This document shows positions 1-14,500 of a stretch of 64,000 nucleotides of DNA, one piece after another. This DNA is from Owenia fusiformis (taxonomy: Eukaryota > Annelida > Polychaeta > Sabellida > Oweniidae). The stretch's first letter is position 1; each line of letters begins with the position of its first letter. The stretch covers positions 36,552,166 to 36,616,165 of the forward strand of contig CAIIXF020000011.1 of assembly GCA_903813345.2 (NCBI GenBank), given 5' to 3'. The position numbers were made by a program, and so were the translations under genes. A model generated the notes under the pieces. The model did not search any database and was not told the DNA's origin. It was given only the letters and a program-made list of their open reading frames with translations.

Positions 1-43
1 AATATTTCACTATATTGCCCTTAGAAATGACATTATTGTACTA
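1..43. mobile_element. MITE family A, right-end fragment
   Basis: aatatttcactatattg and attgtactatt match the right end of the copy at 19770-19810. The element is cut by the window edge. Confidence 0.65.
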
Positions 44-925
44 TTCTGAAGTCAATACAAATGTAAGGTCCACCATTGCATAACGGAACACATCAACATT
101 ATCACAACCCAAGTAAACAACACCAATGGACATTCTGAAGTCAATACAAATGTAAGGTCCACCATTGCATAACGGAACACGTCAACATTATCACAACCCA
201 ATTCAAACATGACCGTGCTCTATTCGAATTTCTCAACCAATCAGAATGCAGCATACCCAATATAGAACGTTCTCTAATTCTCCATAGATGCACGACCATG
301 CTCTATTCAATCTGCAATTTGCATTGTTTTGAGTGACGTCACATCTCAGCTGCACATCTGGGGCTCTGTCCGCGGATAGCTGTTCTTTTTACTCCCTCCG
401 AATATTGTAACTATTTAACTATGGCTGACTTCAAGTTATACACCGTATAAAATCTAAAACGGGGAAGAACAGCCCAAACAAATTCTAAAATTTTTCCGGC
501 CGACTTCAGAATCTTGACAGCATGCGTATTCTTCCTCCATGCCCGCTCCACAGACACGGCTTTTACTAATTTTTATGTTTGAATCGGAATAAATAATGAT
601 AGGCCATTCAATATGGTGAAATTCAGCACGAGTTGGACATAATGTTGTACAAAGCACGAACCGAATGTGAGTGCATTTGTACTAACATTCTGTCCTTATT
701 CCTTAAGTAAACAACACCAATAGACATTCTGAAGTTAATACAAATGTAAGGTCCACTATTGCATAACGGAACACATCAACATTATCACAACCCAAGTAAA
801 CAACACCAATGGACATTCTGAAGTCAATACAAATGTAAGGTCCACCATTGCATAACGGAACACATCAACATTATCACAACCCAAGTAAACAACACCAATG
901 GACATTCTGAAGTCAATACAACAAA
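44..925. repeat. 89-bp tandem repeat, two blocks (44-210 and 716-925)
   Basis: Units begin with ttctgaagtcaatacaaatg at 44, 133, 727, 816 and 905, giving an exact 89-bp spacing inside each block. About 500 bp of unrelated AT-rich DNA separates the blocks, in which I see no gene. Confidence 0.85.
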
Positions 926-1408
926 TCAATGGAACAAATGGAACGGTCCAGCTATATTGTAACAGAACACAAAAACATTTCCACGTTGACGAGTAGATCA
1001 TAATCTATAAGTCAAGAAGTGATTCTAGTAAATAGCAATCAATTAATGCAGCCCACATGCGTCATTCAGTGAATTGCTAGCATTTTGCGCACACGTTAGA
1101 ATGCAGATCTAGAATTATATCTTTCAGTTTTCAATTTGTGAAACATTTTCTGTACAGTGCGAGTAAGATTAAAACTATAGTTTTATTTCAATCACACTAG
1201 CTCAGAGGCGCATACCTTTATCATTATGTTGAACAAGGTTAAATAAAGTTCTTTTTTACCTTGTACGTTTTGTCAAGAAAATGGTCCAAATGTTATGTTT
1301 ACTATCTTATAATTAAACATTCTTCAAAATCATTTACAAATTGCAAAGAGTTCATATCAAACCTGAAGAGTAAAACTGGGGGTCAACGGTCATATAAGAT
1401 CACAAAAG
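926..1408. other. Intronic or upstream DNA, nothing recognised
   Basis: AT-rich sequence with short ORFs only. I see no exon with splice sites and no recognisable repeat. Confidence 0.5.
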
Positions 1409-1455
1409 ACACCTGACAAAGATCTTCGAATTCGTGGAAGGTTATGACGTATTTT
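1409..1455 (+). repeat. Ninth, interrupted copy of the 108-bp unit
   Basis: cacctgacaaagatcttcg and gtggaaggttatgacgta repeat the exon 1 start, with a few inserted bases. The copy is cut by a MITE at about 1456-1738 and resumes at 1741 with tatacacatatc. The array is therefore older than the MITE insertion. Confidence 0.82.
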
Positions 1456-1738
1456 TACCACCTTGCCGGGCCAGTTCTAGGGGTTTTAGTGCTAGTTTAG
1501 AAGGCGTTCATTTTACTATATCGACCTGAGCAATATGTGACGTCATAGTGGCGGTCAAGAAGGCATTTCAGACCTGTCGAGAATGGATTTAACGACCGGC
1601 AATTTTCTAGATATCGTTCAGATGCGTAAGGTTTTCTTTCTGTTTCATTCCTGGTCGTTAACGGTGGTAATAAAACTAATAACGTCATTTCTGCGCATAA
1701 ATGACGTCATTTCTGCACAGAAATGACGTTATTGTACT
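1456..1738. mobile_element. MITE family A, full copy
   Basis: Starts near accaccttgccgggccag and ends near aatgacgttattgtacta. Related copies lie at 19519-19810 and 38803-38932, and an end fragment at 1-43. It is short, has no coding capacity and carries repeated aatgacgtcatttctgc motifs. Superfamily unassigned. Confidence 0.75.
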
Positions 1739-1740
1739 AT

Positions 1741-2585
1741 TATACACATATCTAATGGGTGACAGCCAGAAGAATGAACTGTACATTACTAAGCTTAATT
1801 TACCTTTCAGGCACCTGACAAAGAACTTGGTGGAAGGCTATGACGTATTATACACATATCTAATGGGTGACAGCCAGAAGAATGAACTGTACATTACTAA
1901 GCTTAATTTACCTTTCAGGCACCTGACAAAGAACTTGGTGGAAGGCTATGACGTATTTTACACATATCTAATGGGTGACAGCCAGAAGAATGAACTGTAC
2001 ATTCCTAAGCTTAATTTACCTTTCAGGCACCTGACAAAGAACTTGGTGGAAGGCTATGACGTATTATACACATATCTAATGGGTGACAGCCAGAAGAATG
2101 AACTGTACATTACTAAGCTTAATTTACCTTTCAGGCACCTGACAAAGATCTTCGTGGAAGGCTATGACGTATTATACACATATCTAATGGGTGACAGCCA
2201 GAAGAATGAACTGTACATTACTAAGCTTAATTTACCTTTCAGGCACCTGACAAAGAACTTGGTGGAAGGCTATGACGTATTATACACATATCTAATGGGT
2301 GACAGCCAGAAGAATGAACTGTACATTACTAAGCTTAATTTACCTTTCAGGCACCTGACAAAGATCTTCGTGGAAGGCTATGACGTATTATACACATATC
2401 TAATGGGTGACAGCCAGAAGAATGAACTGTACATTACTAAGCTTAATTTACCTTTCAGGCACCTGACAAAGATCTTCGTGGAAGGCTATGACGTATTATA
2501 CACATATCTAATGGGTGACAGCAGGAAGAATGAATTGTACATCGCTAAACATATTGAGTTCTTCCAATCCCAGATATCGTACGAG
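1741..2585 (+). repeat. 108-bp tandem array made from the acceptor and body of exon 1, open reading frame throughout
   Basis: Eight copies of a 108-bp unit begin at 1741, 1849, 1957, 2065, 2173, 2281, 2389 and 2497; the last copy is the true exon 1. Each unit joins about 91 nt of exon to about 17 nt of intron end (cttaatttacctttcag). Complete acceptors precede 1811, 1919, 2027, 2135, 2243, 2351 and 2459. The frame of exon 1 is open from 1701 to 2618, so each copy reads GDSQKNELYITKLNLPFR plus HLTKNLVEGYDVLYTYL. Any acceptor would therefore give an in-frame product differing by 36 residues. Confidence 0.93.
2459..2585 (+). CDS. ITPR-like: Exon 1 in window: RIH domain, RKNELYIAKHIEFF block
   Basis: 127 nt, enters in phase 2 and ends in phase 0. 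The acceptor is cctttcag and the donor is gtaaat. It encodes HLTKIFVEGYDVL followed by GDSRKNELYIAKHIEFFQSQ, which aligns with the YRKNQEYIAKQ block of IP3R1 and runs straight into exon 2. This exon is also the last copy of the 108-bp array described separately, so the true 5' end depends on which of seven identical acceptors is used. Confidence 0.88.
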
Positions 2586-5500
2586 GTAAATTTTGAACTA
2601 AATGTCATTCTGAAATAATCCATTGGTCACTTACGCATCACAGCATGTATTCTTTATTTATGATTATGTATAATGTCATAGCATGTCATTTTATATCCTT
2701 TTTTGATTTCTTAACTTCTAAATGTTATACAATAAGTATGTATTCTTATATTCGGAAAGCTTTTCTGGAATGAATTGTTTTCATGTTTTAATACGTTTTT
2801 CCTTTAAATAGAAACAGACTACGCGCATTAATATCATTGTAAGTGTAACATTTGTACCTGGTGTTAATCTTCTCCCTACTTTTCTGGTTATAACTATTTG
2901 ACTGGAATCTCTTGCTAAAATTCAGCATTTCTCTACAATATGTTTGCAATGTGCAGATGTATTTGTATTATCCTAAAAATATTTTCTTTTTTTAGTTTAC
3001 TCTAAAACTATATTTTAGTCTATAGCATGACTGTCTACTTGTATCATTCTGAAATTGACAAACTATTCTCTTATGCTAGTTTATGCTATTATATCTTCAC
3101 TCTTCTTTTCACTCTTCTGTATAAGTTGGGAAAGAGGAAGTCCCTGATGATTACTGATTGAAGCCTGTTTATGTTTTTGGCGTTTGGAATCAAATTATAT
3201 TGCATGTAAGTCCAAACTATTATAATCCAGAAAGACAATTAATATATAAACATCGACAGGATTCGATATGCTATCCAATGCTAGCTCTCCATTGCCAAAC
3301 TTATGGTGGAGAGTATAACTTGTTTCATCATGTTAACGATTCTATTCTTATAATAAAGGCTCTGGATAACTCTTGGAGGAAACAACCATCTGATCCAGAT
3401 TCCCTCAATCCGGTATTTATCATACGTAGGAAAACTTTTTGTTCCAATCAAGGCAAATAGTTAATTTAGAACAAATTGGCTGTAGCAAAGATATGCGACT
3501 AGTGATCGCTATTGAAACGCTGCCACACGGAAATCATGAACGCGTTTGCCATGGTCGGTACAATATATAATTGTTGGTAGATAGTGTGTCCCGTGGTTGA
3601 TACAATGTATCGCTGATGATAAATGCTTATACATATATTGCTATTGTCACTACATCAAGCAATGCTTTCACCTGTATTGTTATACCTGTATGGTAGATAG
3701 CTTGTTAACACACTGTACCATTCCGCTTATTTGATACATATTATGTATAAAGATATAAATTCATGCTTATACATATTGGTAGATAGCGTGTGAACATACT
3801 TACCATTCTGTTTATTTGATACATATTATGTATAAAGACGTAAATTCATGCCTATTATACATATTGGTAGATAGCGTGTGAACATACTTACCATTCTGTT
3901 TATTTGATACATGTTATGTATAAAGACATAAATTCATGCTTATACATATTTGTAGATAGCGTGTGAACATACTTACCATTCCGCTTATTTGATACATATT
4001 ATGTATAAAGACATAAATTCATGCTTATACATATTGGTAGATAGCGTGTGAACATACTTACCATTCTGTTTATTTGATACATATTATGTATAAAGACATA
4101 AATTCATGCCTATTATACATATTGGTAGATAGCGTATGAACATACTTACCATTCCGCTTATTTGATACATATTATGTATAAAGACATAAATTCATGCCTA
4201 TTATACATATTGGTAGATAGCGTGTGAACATACTTACCATTCTGTTTATTTGATACATATTATGTATAAAGATATAAATTCATGCTTATACATATTGGTA
4301 GATAGCGTGTGAACATACTTACCATTCTGTTTATTTGATACATATTATGTATAAATACGTAAATTCATGCCTATTATACATATTGGTAGATAGCGTGTGA
4401 ACATACTTACCATTCCGCTTATTTGATACATATTATGTATAAAGACATAAATTCATGCTTATACATATTGGTAGCGTGTGAACATACTTACCATTCTGTT
4501 TATTTGATACATATTATGTATAAAGACATAAATTCATGCCTATTATACATATTGGTAGATAGCGTGTGAACATACTTACCATTCTGTTTATTTGATACAT
4601 ATTATGTATAAAGATATAAATTCATGCTTATACATATTGGTAGATAGCGTGTGAACATACTTACCATTCTGTTTATTTGATACATATTATGTATAAAGAC
4701 ATAAATTCATGCCTATTATACATATTGGTAGATAGCGTGTGAACATACTTACCATTCATTTTATTTGATACATTTTATGTATAAGACATAAATTCATGCC
4801 TATTATACATATTGGTAGATAGCGTATGAATATACTTACCATTCATTTTATTTGATACATTTTATGTATAAAGACATAAATTCATGCCTATTATACATAT
4901 TGGTAGATAGCGTGTGAACATACTTACCATTCATTTTATTTGATACATGTTATGTATAAAGACGAAAATTCATGCTTATACATATTGGTAGATAGCGTGT
5001 GAACATACTTACCATTCTGTTTATTTGATACATGTTTGTAAAAAGGCATGACGCAATGCTTATACATTTATTGCTATTAGTAGATAGCGTGTGAACATAT
5101 TGTACCATTCTGCTTATTTGATACATGTTTGTATAAAGACATAAATTCATCCTTATACATATTGGTAGATAGCGTGTGAACATACTTTACCATTCTGCTT
5201 ATTTGATACATGTTTGTATAAAGACATAAATTCATGCTTATACATATTGGTAGATAGCGTGTGAACATACAGGGTGTTAAAAAAACCGCAATATACTGGT
5301 TCAATTATTTTCGTATTTTCAGGAAATAAAGAAGAGACTGTGTATTTACAACTCCTGTAAATGGTTAGTTGTAAAACATGATGCCTTGGACAATTGCTCA
5401 AAAGACAGTTGTACTAGGAAAATACGAAAAACACAGTCAGGGGTGACCGAAACCGCAAAAAAATTAAATAACTTCCCAACCATAGTGTTTTGGCTCTTCA

Positions 5501-8500
5501 AATTTGGCACAAATCATCTTCATTCATGGTAAATCTGTAGAGTGAAATCAAAATCACTCCAGGGACTTTACAGTTATGGTTGAAATGCTTTCAAATCGCA
5601 GTCAAACGCCCTGGTTCAGGGAGACTGAAGAAGCCATTTTGACCATGCCTGTAAAGTCCCTGAAGTGATTTTGATGAAACTCCACAAATTCATCAAACAT
5701 TGAATGAGGATAATGGTTACCCATGGTTAGAAAGTTATTTGGTTTTATTGCTGAGGCAGTCACCTCTGACTGCATTTCCATATTTCCCTAGTACATCTGT
5801 CATTTGAGCAGGTGTCCAAGACATCATGTTTTACAACTTACTGACAACAAGAGCTATACATACACAGTCTCTTCTTTCTTTTCCTGAAAAAATGAACATA
5901 ATTGAATTAGTATTTTCCAAGATATAGTGATTTTCCATTCATGGTTTTCGTATTTTGCTAGTATAATTGTCTTTTTAGCAAGTGTCCAAGATATCATGTT
6001 TTACAACTAACTAACAACAGAGGCTATACATACACAGTCTCTTCTTTCTTTCCTGAAAATATGAACATAATTGGATTAGTATTTTCCAAGATATAGTGAT
6101 TTCTTTGGGTTGCGTTTTTTTGAACACCCTGTACTTACCATTCTGTTTGTTTGATACATGTTTGTAAAAAGGCATGAAGCAATGCTCATACATTTATTGC
6201 TATTAGTGGATAGCGTGTGAACATACTGTACCATTCTGCTTGATACATGTATAAAGACATAAATTCATGCTTATACATATTTGTAGATAGCGTGTGAATA
6301 TACATGCACTGGACAATTCTGCCCGTAAGATACTTGTTTGTAAAAAGGCGTAAAGCAATACATATATTGCTCTTGGTAGATAGCGTGTGAACATACTGTA
6401 CCATTCTGGTTGTCCGATATGTGTTTGTAAAGGGGCGTAAAGCAATGCTTACGCATGTATTGCTATTTGTAGAAAGCGTGTCGATGTACATTTACTGTAC
6501 GATTCTGCTTATTTAGATACATGTTTTAAAAGGCATGAATTCATGCTTTTACATTTATTTCTATTGGTAGAAAGCGTGTCAACACACTGTACCATTCTGC
6601 TTATTTGGATACATGTTTGTAAAAAGGCATAAAATCATGCTTTTACGTTTATTGCTATTGGTAGAAGAGTAATATACACCATTAACCATTTATTCTTTGA
6701 TAAGGTGCCTTAAACCAATTCATAAATGTTTTGGTGCCTAAATCAGTTTGATATAACAGTCAATGTTATATTTACCATGTTTTATGTTGATATTTTATTA
6801 GTAAAGATACATTCTAGAGTTGCAATACATTCTACAATTCACGCTTATTGCATTTAGAGTTGCAATACAGAGAGTTTTTGTTTTGTTTTACTGTTTAGGG
6901 CGATATTGGTCTCAATGCAGCCCATATGGTGATGGAACTGGTAAAGGATAACAGAAAGATAGTTGATCGAATAACACATGCTCACATCGACAGCTTTGTA
7001 GAACTTCTTCAAAGAAACAAGGTGAATAATTTCCTCTATTGCTCCATATATGCTTTATAGTTTGTTTTGTTCATAATTGATTCACAGTCCCATATTGTTC
7101 ATGTTAGACTTGTAGTCCCACTTTGTTCATATGTGATTCAAAGTCCCACACTGTTCATATGTGATTCACAGTCCCACATTGTTCATATGTTACATTGTTC
7201 ATATGTGATTCATAGTCCAACGTTGTTCATATGTGATTCATAGTCCCAAATTGTTCATATGTGATTCATACTCCCACATTGTCCATATGTTACATTGTTC
7301 ATATGTGACTCATATTAACATCAAAAAGGTATCCAATCAGAAATGTTTTATGAAATTAAAAAATGGTCTTCGTGTCCCTGTATGACTTATAATATTACCA
7401 TGTCTATGTGATTTTATTGTAGAATTTCCGATACCTCGATTTGCTGAGCGTGCTCTGTGTATGTGATGGTGTCTCAATTCCAGACAATCAGAAATATATT
7501 GTGGAAATATGGCTCACAAAAGGACAGCGGGTATGTTGCAATAGTAATATGCAAAACATACAAACATACATAAAAAACAAACTATTTCATTACCTTCTTG
7601 AATGCTAGTTCTTTTTGCAAATCTCAATTTTTAATGCAAAATCCTCGCAAACTTCATAGTTTTTAAATTGCAAAATCCACAATCTTTCTTGAAAATGTTT
7701 AAGGAAATGTAAATCTATAAGGGGTAAAATAGTATGTATTATGCATGTGACATGATGAGTACAAACCAAAGAACATGTCTGTACACTTTAACACACTGTA
7801 CACTGTACACATGAATAGCTTCTAGTATTATAAGTCATTAGTGTGCAAACTTTACTTAACGCTATACAAGGGGCGATCCAATTTCAATTTTCTATTTTTT
7901 CTATCTGGCCTTTTTATAGCTCGACAGCTTTAAGCATGGATAATACAAATGAGCATTTCTTAATATGGTCATGGACTGAAATTACCAACATATACAAGGG
8001 GCGATCCATATATTCTGATAAAAATGCTCTCATTTTGCTATTTTTTCACATATCCATATCATATTTTCAGAAAATGTAGATTATGTAATTACACATACAA
8101 TGCTCAAATATTATAGCTACATCTTAAATTGATTAAGAGATAGGGTTACCATGGTAACCTGTATTAAGGGTAGGCAGGTCAATTAAATTATAACGTATAA
8201 AATATCATAATACAACTTGTTATTTTAATTATTTTAAAGCATGCGAAAATCATACATTTTTAAAAAAAATTGGTTTTGTTTCTTGTTGTTTGTTGCTAAA
8301 CAAATGTTTATTTGTGATCACTATAACATCACAACAACTCACAATAGCAATGTATGACAGGATGGGCAAATTGGAATTACATGTCATGAGACACACCAAA
8401 TATTCAAAATGACAGATCAGATGAGGTTAGTGCGGCTGTTGCAGAGTGTGACATTAACAGATACATTAGGAGTACCATTAGATTTTATGTACTATCAAGA

Positions 8501-11500
8501 ATAAGTAAGAGGACACTGCCAGAGACATACATGGACTCGTATAGTGTATGTCAACAAGGTGTTATATCTGCTCTAAGGATCTCTAGGTAGTATTGTAAAT
8601 TTGAGGAAGGCTAGTCACTGTTGAATATCATTCCCAATCTGGTTGTAAGAAGAGCTTGCGGACAGAGAATAACACTACGATAATTTGAGATGCAATTTAT
8701 GAAAAAAGAACTACTCCACTGTGGAAATAGCAAACAAGGGCAACAGGGGTATACAGCAGTTCAAGGAATAGTTGGCAATGACCTGGATATGCGTTTGATC
8801 TGCTTGAAATAGGTACCGAGGAATGATTAAATTAACAAATTTATCTATTTTATACGTTATAATTTAACTGACCTGCCTACCCTAAATACAAGTTACCATG
8901 GCAACCTTATCTTAAAAATAAGATATAGCTATAATATTTTAGCATTGTATGTGTAATTACATAATCTTCAAGTTCTGAAAAAATGAGAGGGATATGTGAA
9001 AAAAATCACAAAATGAGAGCATTTTTATCAGAATATATGGATCGCCCCTTGTATATGTTGGTAATTTCAGTCCATGACCATATTAAGAAATGCTCATTTG
9101 TATTATCCATGCTTAAAGCTGTCGAGCTATAAAAAGGCCAGATAGAAAAAATAGAAAATTGAAACTGACATTAAGTTTTTTAAAAGATATTTTGAATGTT
9201 GTAGAACTGCGTATTTTACACTGAACTAGGCCAAGCTATAGAGAAGGATTCAAATGTTGTGTACGTCTCATGTGACAACAAGAGAACATGGATTGCCTTA
9301 CACGACTTTGTCCATCAGGTAATTATCCACTTTATATCTTTATATGGTGTTTTTTTAAACCGTTAATGCCTGGATTGAAGCAATAAAAGCCACTTGTTCC
9401 AATCATTAACACAAATGTTTAAACATACATGTATTTCGGAAAAGTTGGTTTTAGATAACAAATAATTGTTAAATGATAGCTCTTAATCATTAGCATATCC
9501 TTTAATATCCAAATAATAGTTTTTATATAATGTCGACGATGCTTATACCACTGAAATTAAAAGTTAATAAATAATCATGTACAATGACAAACTGTATTCC
9601 CATCCTTCTGTCAACCGTTAGTGCTGTAGCGTTTGAGCCCATTATCTTACATAGTTTAATGTGTTGTTTGGCGTGACCCTCTCATGCTGCGTTTAGCTGA
9701 TCCACCTTAAATTAAAAGTCAACGGAGAAACAGCCGAGTTGGATTTATCACGAGCGTACTTTGTTTTCCCCAATGGTATTTTCTTGTCATTAACGATTTT
9801 ACTTTATAATTTGTATAATTACGTTGCAGTATTAAATTGTTTATATTTATAGAATTTCTCCTAATTTTTTCATTATTTCTCCTTTGGTGGAATCAGGTTA
9901 TGACATTAGTGATTGAGAAATACGGATCGAAACCTGCCATACTTTTCTCCTGATGACCATGGTGAAATAATATTGTTTTTCTAAATGAAATATGACGTCG
10001 GCTTTGGGAACAGATGTTTAACCTCGATAAGTGTATGAACTTCGTGACTGGATTTTGTCTATCACGCAATATTAGACACCTAATGCCGTATATCGTATGA
10101 ATAGTTGTATCTTCAACTACTTTACATGTCATTAGTATCGGTTTATCAATTAAAATTTATTCGTCAACATATTTTGGAATGTCCTCTGTATGAATGATAT
10201 ATCCCTTGGTTATGCCTGGGTCACATTTGCTCCGATCCATCGGCCGGCGCTCGGCCGATTGAGTATTTTGTTCGATATTGTATTCAATTTTGATCAAAAT
10301 ACTCAATCGGTCGGGCGCCGTAATGAAAATCGGAGCAAATGTGACCAAGGCATTATATGGTCCTGGATGTTATAATGGAACAATTGAATGGCGGGGATGG
10401 AGGGTATAAGACATTGTTTCTCTTCACGTTGGATTATGGTTAGGGATACGTGTGGTTTGTTTTCCTTATGACCTGTGTTCACTTAGATGTTTTCTTTTTT
10501 GCTGAAGAACATTGTAATATTAATAACATTAGTTGCACTTATATGAACGCATTGATTTTTTACCAACACCATTCAATTTGACAAAGTATGGTTCACACGT
10601 CATTCAATTATTTCAAACACGTTTTCAATTATTGCTTCCGTGCAGTATGAAGTGTTCAAGAGGGGACTAACTGAAGAGAAAGCGGATACTAAAACTGATC
10701 AAAAGATGACGAAGAAAAATCAACTACCTCCTCTGACTGTATGCATCCAGTTGCTATCATAGATAAGGCCTTATGTCTCCAAGTAGTCAGCCTTACAGCA
10801 AATACAAATGGATTTCACAATACATTTTGATGAATTTATTTATATACCTACTATTCCATGTTTTAAGCAAGATGAAAATCGTCAACATCTGTATCATAGC
10901 CCGATATATTTTGGAAATAAGAAAATAAAACGTTTTATCCCCTGGTATTGTGAAATCCTTTGTAAATATTGCTTTTCCTTTTGATGTTTTATTTTCTTCT
11001 GTTGTAATGCAATGTTACATATTTTCAATCTTAGAATAGTCTTTCCTCTCAATTCCCATCACACTATTCATACCAGACAATGGTGTAAAACACGTGTAAA
11101 TAGTCTTGTCAATCACAACGTTCGTTGATCAACAATGAGTGTACGTGTATGTTGATTTTCGTTCTGCAATGACAGGGTAAGAGAGGATATCAATTATCCA
11201 TGTTATCCGATTTGCATTTTAAGTTTGTAAACGTTCATGTTTTCATTTCATTTTATCTACATATATAAATAATATATATGTATATTATTGTATACAATAT
11301 GTTGACTATTTTCATTTCTCCACGCATAGAAACAAAGGACTGCCTGGAGAAGAATAATAACAAAAGTAAAAGCATGACAATAAAACAAATAAAATTCAGT
11401 AAATGCGTTGCTATATAGATTTTGTATGTCACGTTTGATTCAGTTTTGCATCTTTAACCACCCAGGACTTACGATAAAACAAACTGTATTTAATTATCTT

Positions 11501-14500
11501 CATTTGAACTCACATCGCTCTCCACCAAGCTTATTTACATATACATACGTAGACGTGTTTTCAAACGTACTCAGACTAGGATTTGCAATCTATTATAATA
11601 TATGTATGTGCGTGTATAATGTATATATTCATTTCATCTATAAGGCAATTATAAGTTCTTGTTTTGATTAGGGTTTAGCACACATATGTAACATGTACAC
11701 AAGAATAAATTAAACTCCCTCCATTCACTTGGCAATTATTTTTATGTTCGGTGATTTAAAAAGATTTTTTTTGTAACACAATTGCCGAAATATTGTAAAT
11801 TAAGAAATCGATTAAGATCCAAACAATGTCATGCTTCGATTTGGTATCAAATGGAGAATTCCAGTTGCCAATCATATGAATTGGAATGAACCTTGTATAT
11901 ATAATTAAGTTGATGAAATGTGATGATCAGTGATGAGGAATGGTGTGTGCTTTGTCCCTCAGTAGTATATCACCATCAATTATATCTTATTTAAATGTTG
12001 TTATTTATTGCATTTTGATGACATTTCGTAACAATAAGCACATTAACATTCATAGCAATTTGAATTTATATACTATTTATTCAATAAAATTGATGTTACA
12101 ATACACTACAATCAAGTCGAGATGATAAGTTAAAATTTTGATTTAAATCATTTCGTACATGTATATATTTTCACTGTGCATACTAACAAATATATTATAT
12201 AAACTAATATCTTTTTATATTTTTTAGAAAAAGTTGGAAATAGATGAGGAGTTCCTCTTTCTTGATCATCAGTTGGACCTCTTTGGAAAACTCTGCTATG
12301 TAAGTAATTGCATGTTAAAACTTTGGATCCGATGATCATCAAATATTAAAGCATAAATGAGTTATTGCATCATGTTGACCACAAAGTAGATCAAAATATG
12401 CGTATAACTATATCTATACCTAGACTCTTATAAATGTTCCATAGTTCAACATGTATATATATGTACGGTCACATAAAAATGGAACACTCACATATGTTTT
12501 AGTTATTTTAGCATAACACAAGACATAAGATATGTGACCGCCAAAATCAGCTATTGCAATTGTAAAGAATTTGTGTTTTTTTATAATTTTAGGTAAAATT
12601 AATTCTTTATTTTTCATTATTTGGACATAATTTTTCTCAATTCTCACCAGTATATCATTGTTTGTTATTGGTAACCTCGGTAGTCTTATGAAACTTAGAA
12701 CAACATTTTATTATTATTGCGACTTTTAGATATGTTTTTGTACCATTTACTTGAGGAATCATTACAACTTTGAAAAAAGTCTGAAAATCAAGGGTTCTAG
12801 GCTAAACTGGAACTACGTTATGACAAAAAGCCAAGCCAAATCAACTTTCAGATAAAATGTGCATATATAGTAGTTAGAGGCTAAGAATGACATATCAGTG
12901 GTTTTATTGATGGCAGTAAATGTATTTCGATTGTTAAGCAAATTTTAATTCCAGGGACGCAATGAATTTGCCATCAATGTAATAACACAGGAACTTGGCT
13001 ATCTGACATGGCAAGAGGCATTCCTCTGTCTAACCAATAAGCAGCTACCAGATCAACTCAGGGCAAAGTATTGCCATCTCATCATCAGTAGGTGTCATCA
13101 ACCCATTTCTCATATATTGTCCACGTTATTTACTAGATAGTTTGATTTTGTATCTTTAAAGTTTATATTTAATTAAACGATTGTATTTAGATTCGTAAAA
13201 TACATATATGGTTTGTAGTTACAATACCAGGTACGAATACTTAATTGCAGGTGAAACTTATGATCAAACTCTATTGATACGAATTTGTAATTAAGATGCA
13301 ATTGAGATGCAAATATATGTTATTGTTTGCTACTTGTGGTTAAATTAACCGTCGTTCTTTTCTACTCAGGTCTCTTTGTTGACGTTGGTGAGAACACATC
13401 TGTATTGGATCGTATTAACCTCACCTTTGTCTATGATGACATAGGTTTGGGTAACTCTGACACGATTAAAGAAAACAAAGACAAGGAAGGGGTAGGTGCA
13501 ATTTGCAAAATAATTAAAACTCGTGATATACTATATATACTCAAAACATGTCAAACGTTTTTCCTCCTCAAATGAGTTTGCCCTTTTGAAACTCGTTTAA
13601 GAGTATGCATGTAAAAAATAGACAAATTAAGTAAAACGCATATAATCCATACATTTTCAATTATAGATGACACCAAGATCATCAGCAACCACTAAATATT
13701 TCCCACAACTTCGTGATTGGATCGAGGTGTTCTTAGAAGAGAACAAGGATATGACGGCATCTCTGATTGGTCACAACATGCTCGTCGAACAGGTATGTAT
13801 GCCTCAAAAATAAAAAGGAATAAATACAACATAATTTATAGATGACCATATATAGAGGTTTGTCTTTTTATGGAAATGTTTCCCTTCTCTTTAATAATTC
13901 ACAAATTTAAAGTGCATTTTGCAAAGCCTTCACATAATATTAAAACCTTTTGACTGTTATTCTTTGATACAATTACTAAGTTGTTACCTTTTTATAGCAA
14001 TTACAAGGCTTTCCTGAATATAGAACACACTGTTGGCTATGTGGTAATTAGATATCACAGCATATTATACAGACCCAGGGACAACAATTATATATTTTCA
14101 GGTATTGCGGCTGGTTCATTACCTCGTAAAGTATGGTTACTATGGCCAGACTGATGATATTAAGAAACTACTCGGACCTTTACTCAGCCTACTTGATGGT
14201 CGTAACGACAAACCATACCCTGTCGTTTCAGGTACACGGATACATTAATTTAACAATAAAAATACTGATACAAATACTATTATATACTAAACATAGTGTT
14301 ACTGTGGTACTAATACATATATCTTATAATACATATTGGTAAATATTACTCCCCAGTAAGACATATTGTTATTAATGCAAATGTATAAGATTGTTCATAC
14401 TTACAGGTGTCTCGGAAAATGTCCTTTCTCACTACAGAAAGGTTGGAAGATTTAGGCAGAGTCCCGAAACAAAGGCAATTGTAGATGCAAAGCATCAGTA

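Noticed and set aside
1441-1800. Clustered tgacgtca (CRE-like) sites as a promoter
   Set aside because: The sites belong to MITE family A and the exon-derived repeat, and occur inside an intron of a gene that starts upstream.
3158-3460. 100-codon + strand frame before exon 2
   Set aside because: No recognisable family similarity and no acceptor/donor pair giving the phases needed between exons 1 and 2, which already join in the conserved RIH block.
4950-6491. Several minus-strand frames rich in CSHAIYQ-type peptides
   Set aside because: They are translations of the ~88-bp tandem array; the peptide repeats follow the DNA period and shift between frames.
3560-6670. CRISPR-like array
   Set aside because: The regular spacing comes from whole-unit tandem repeats without unique spacers, in an animal intron.
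7843-8079. 78-codon + strand frame
   Set aside because: Lies in the left arm of a foldback element, with no coding signature.
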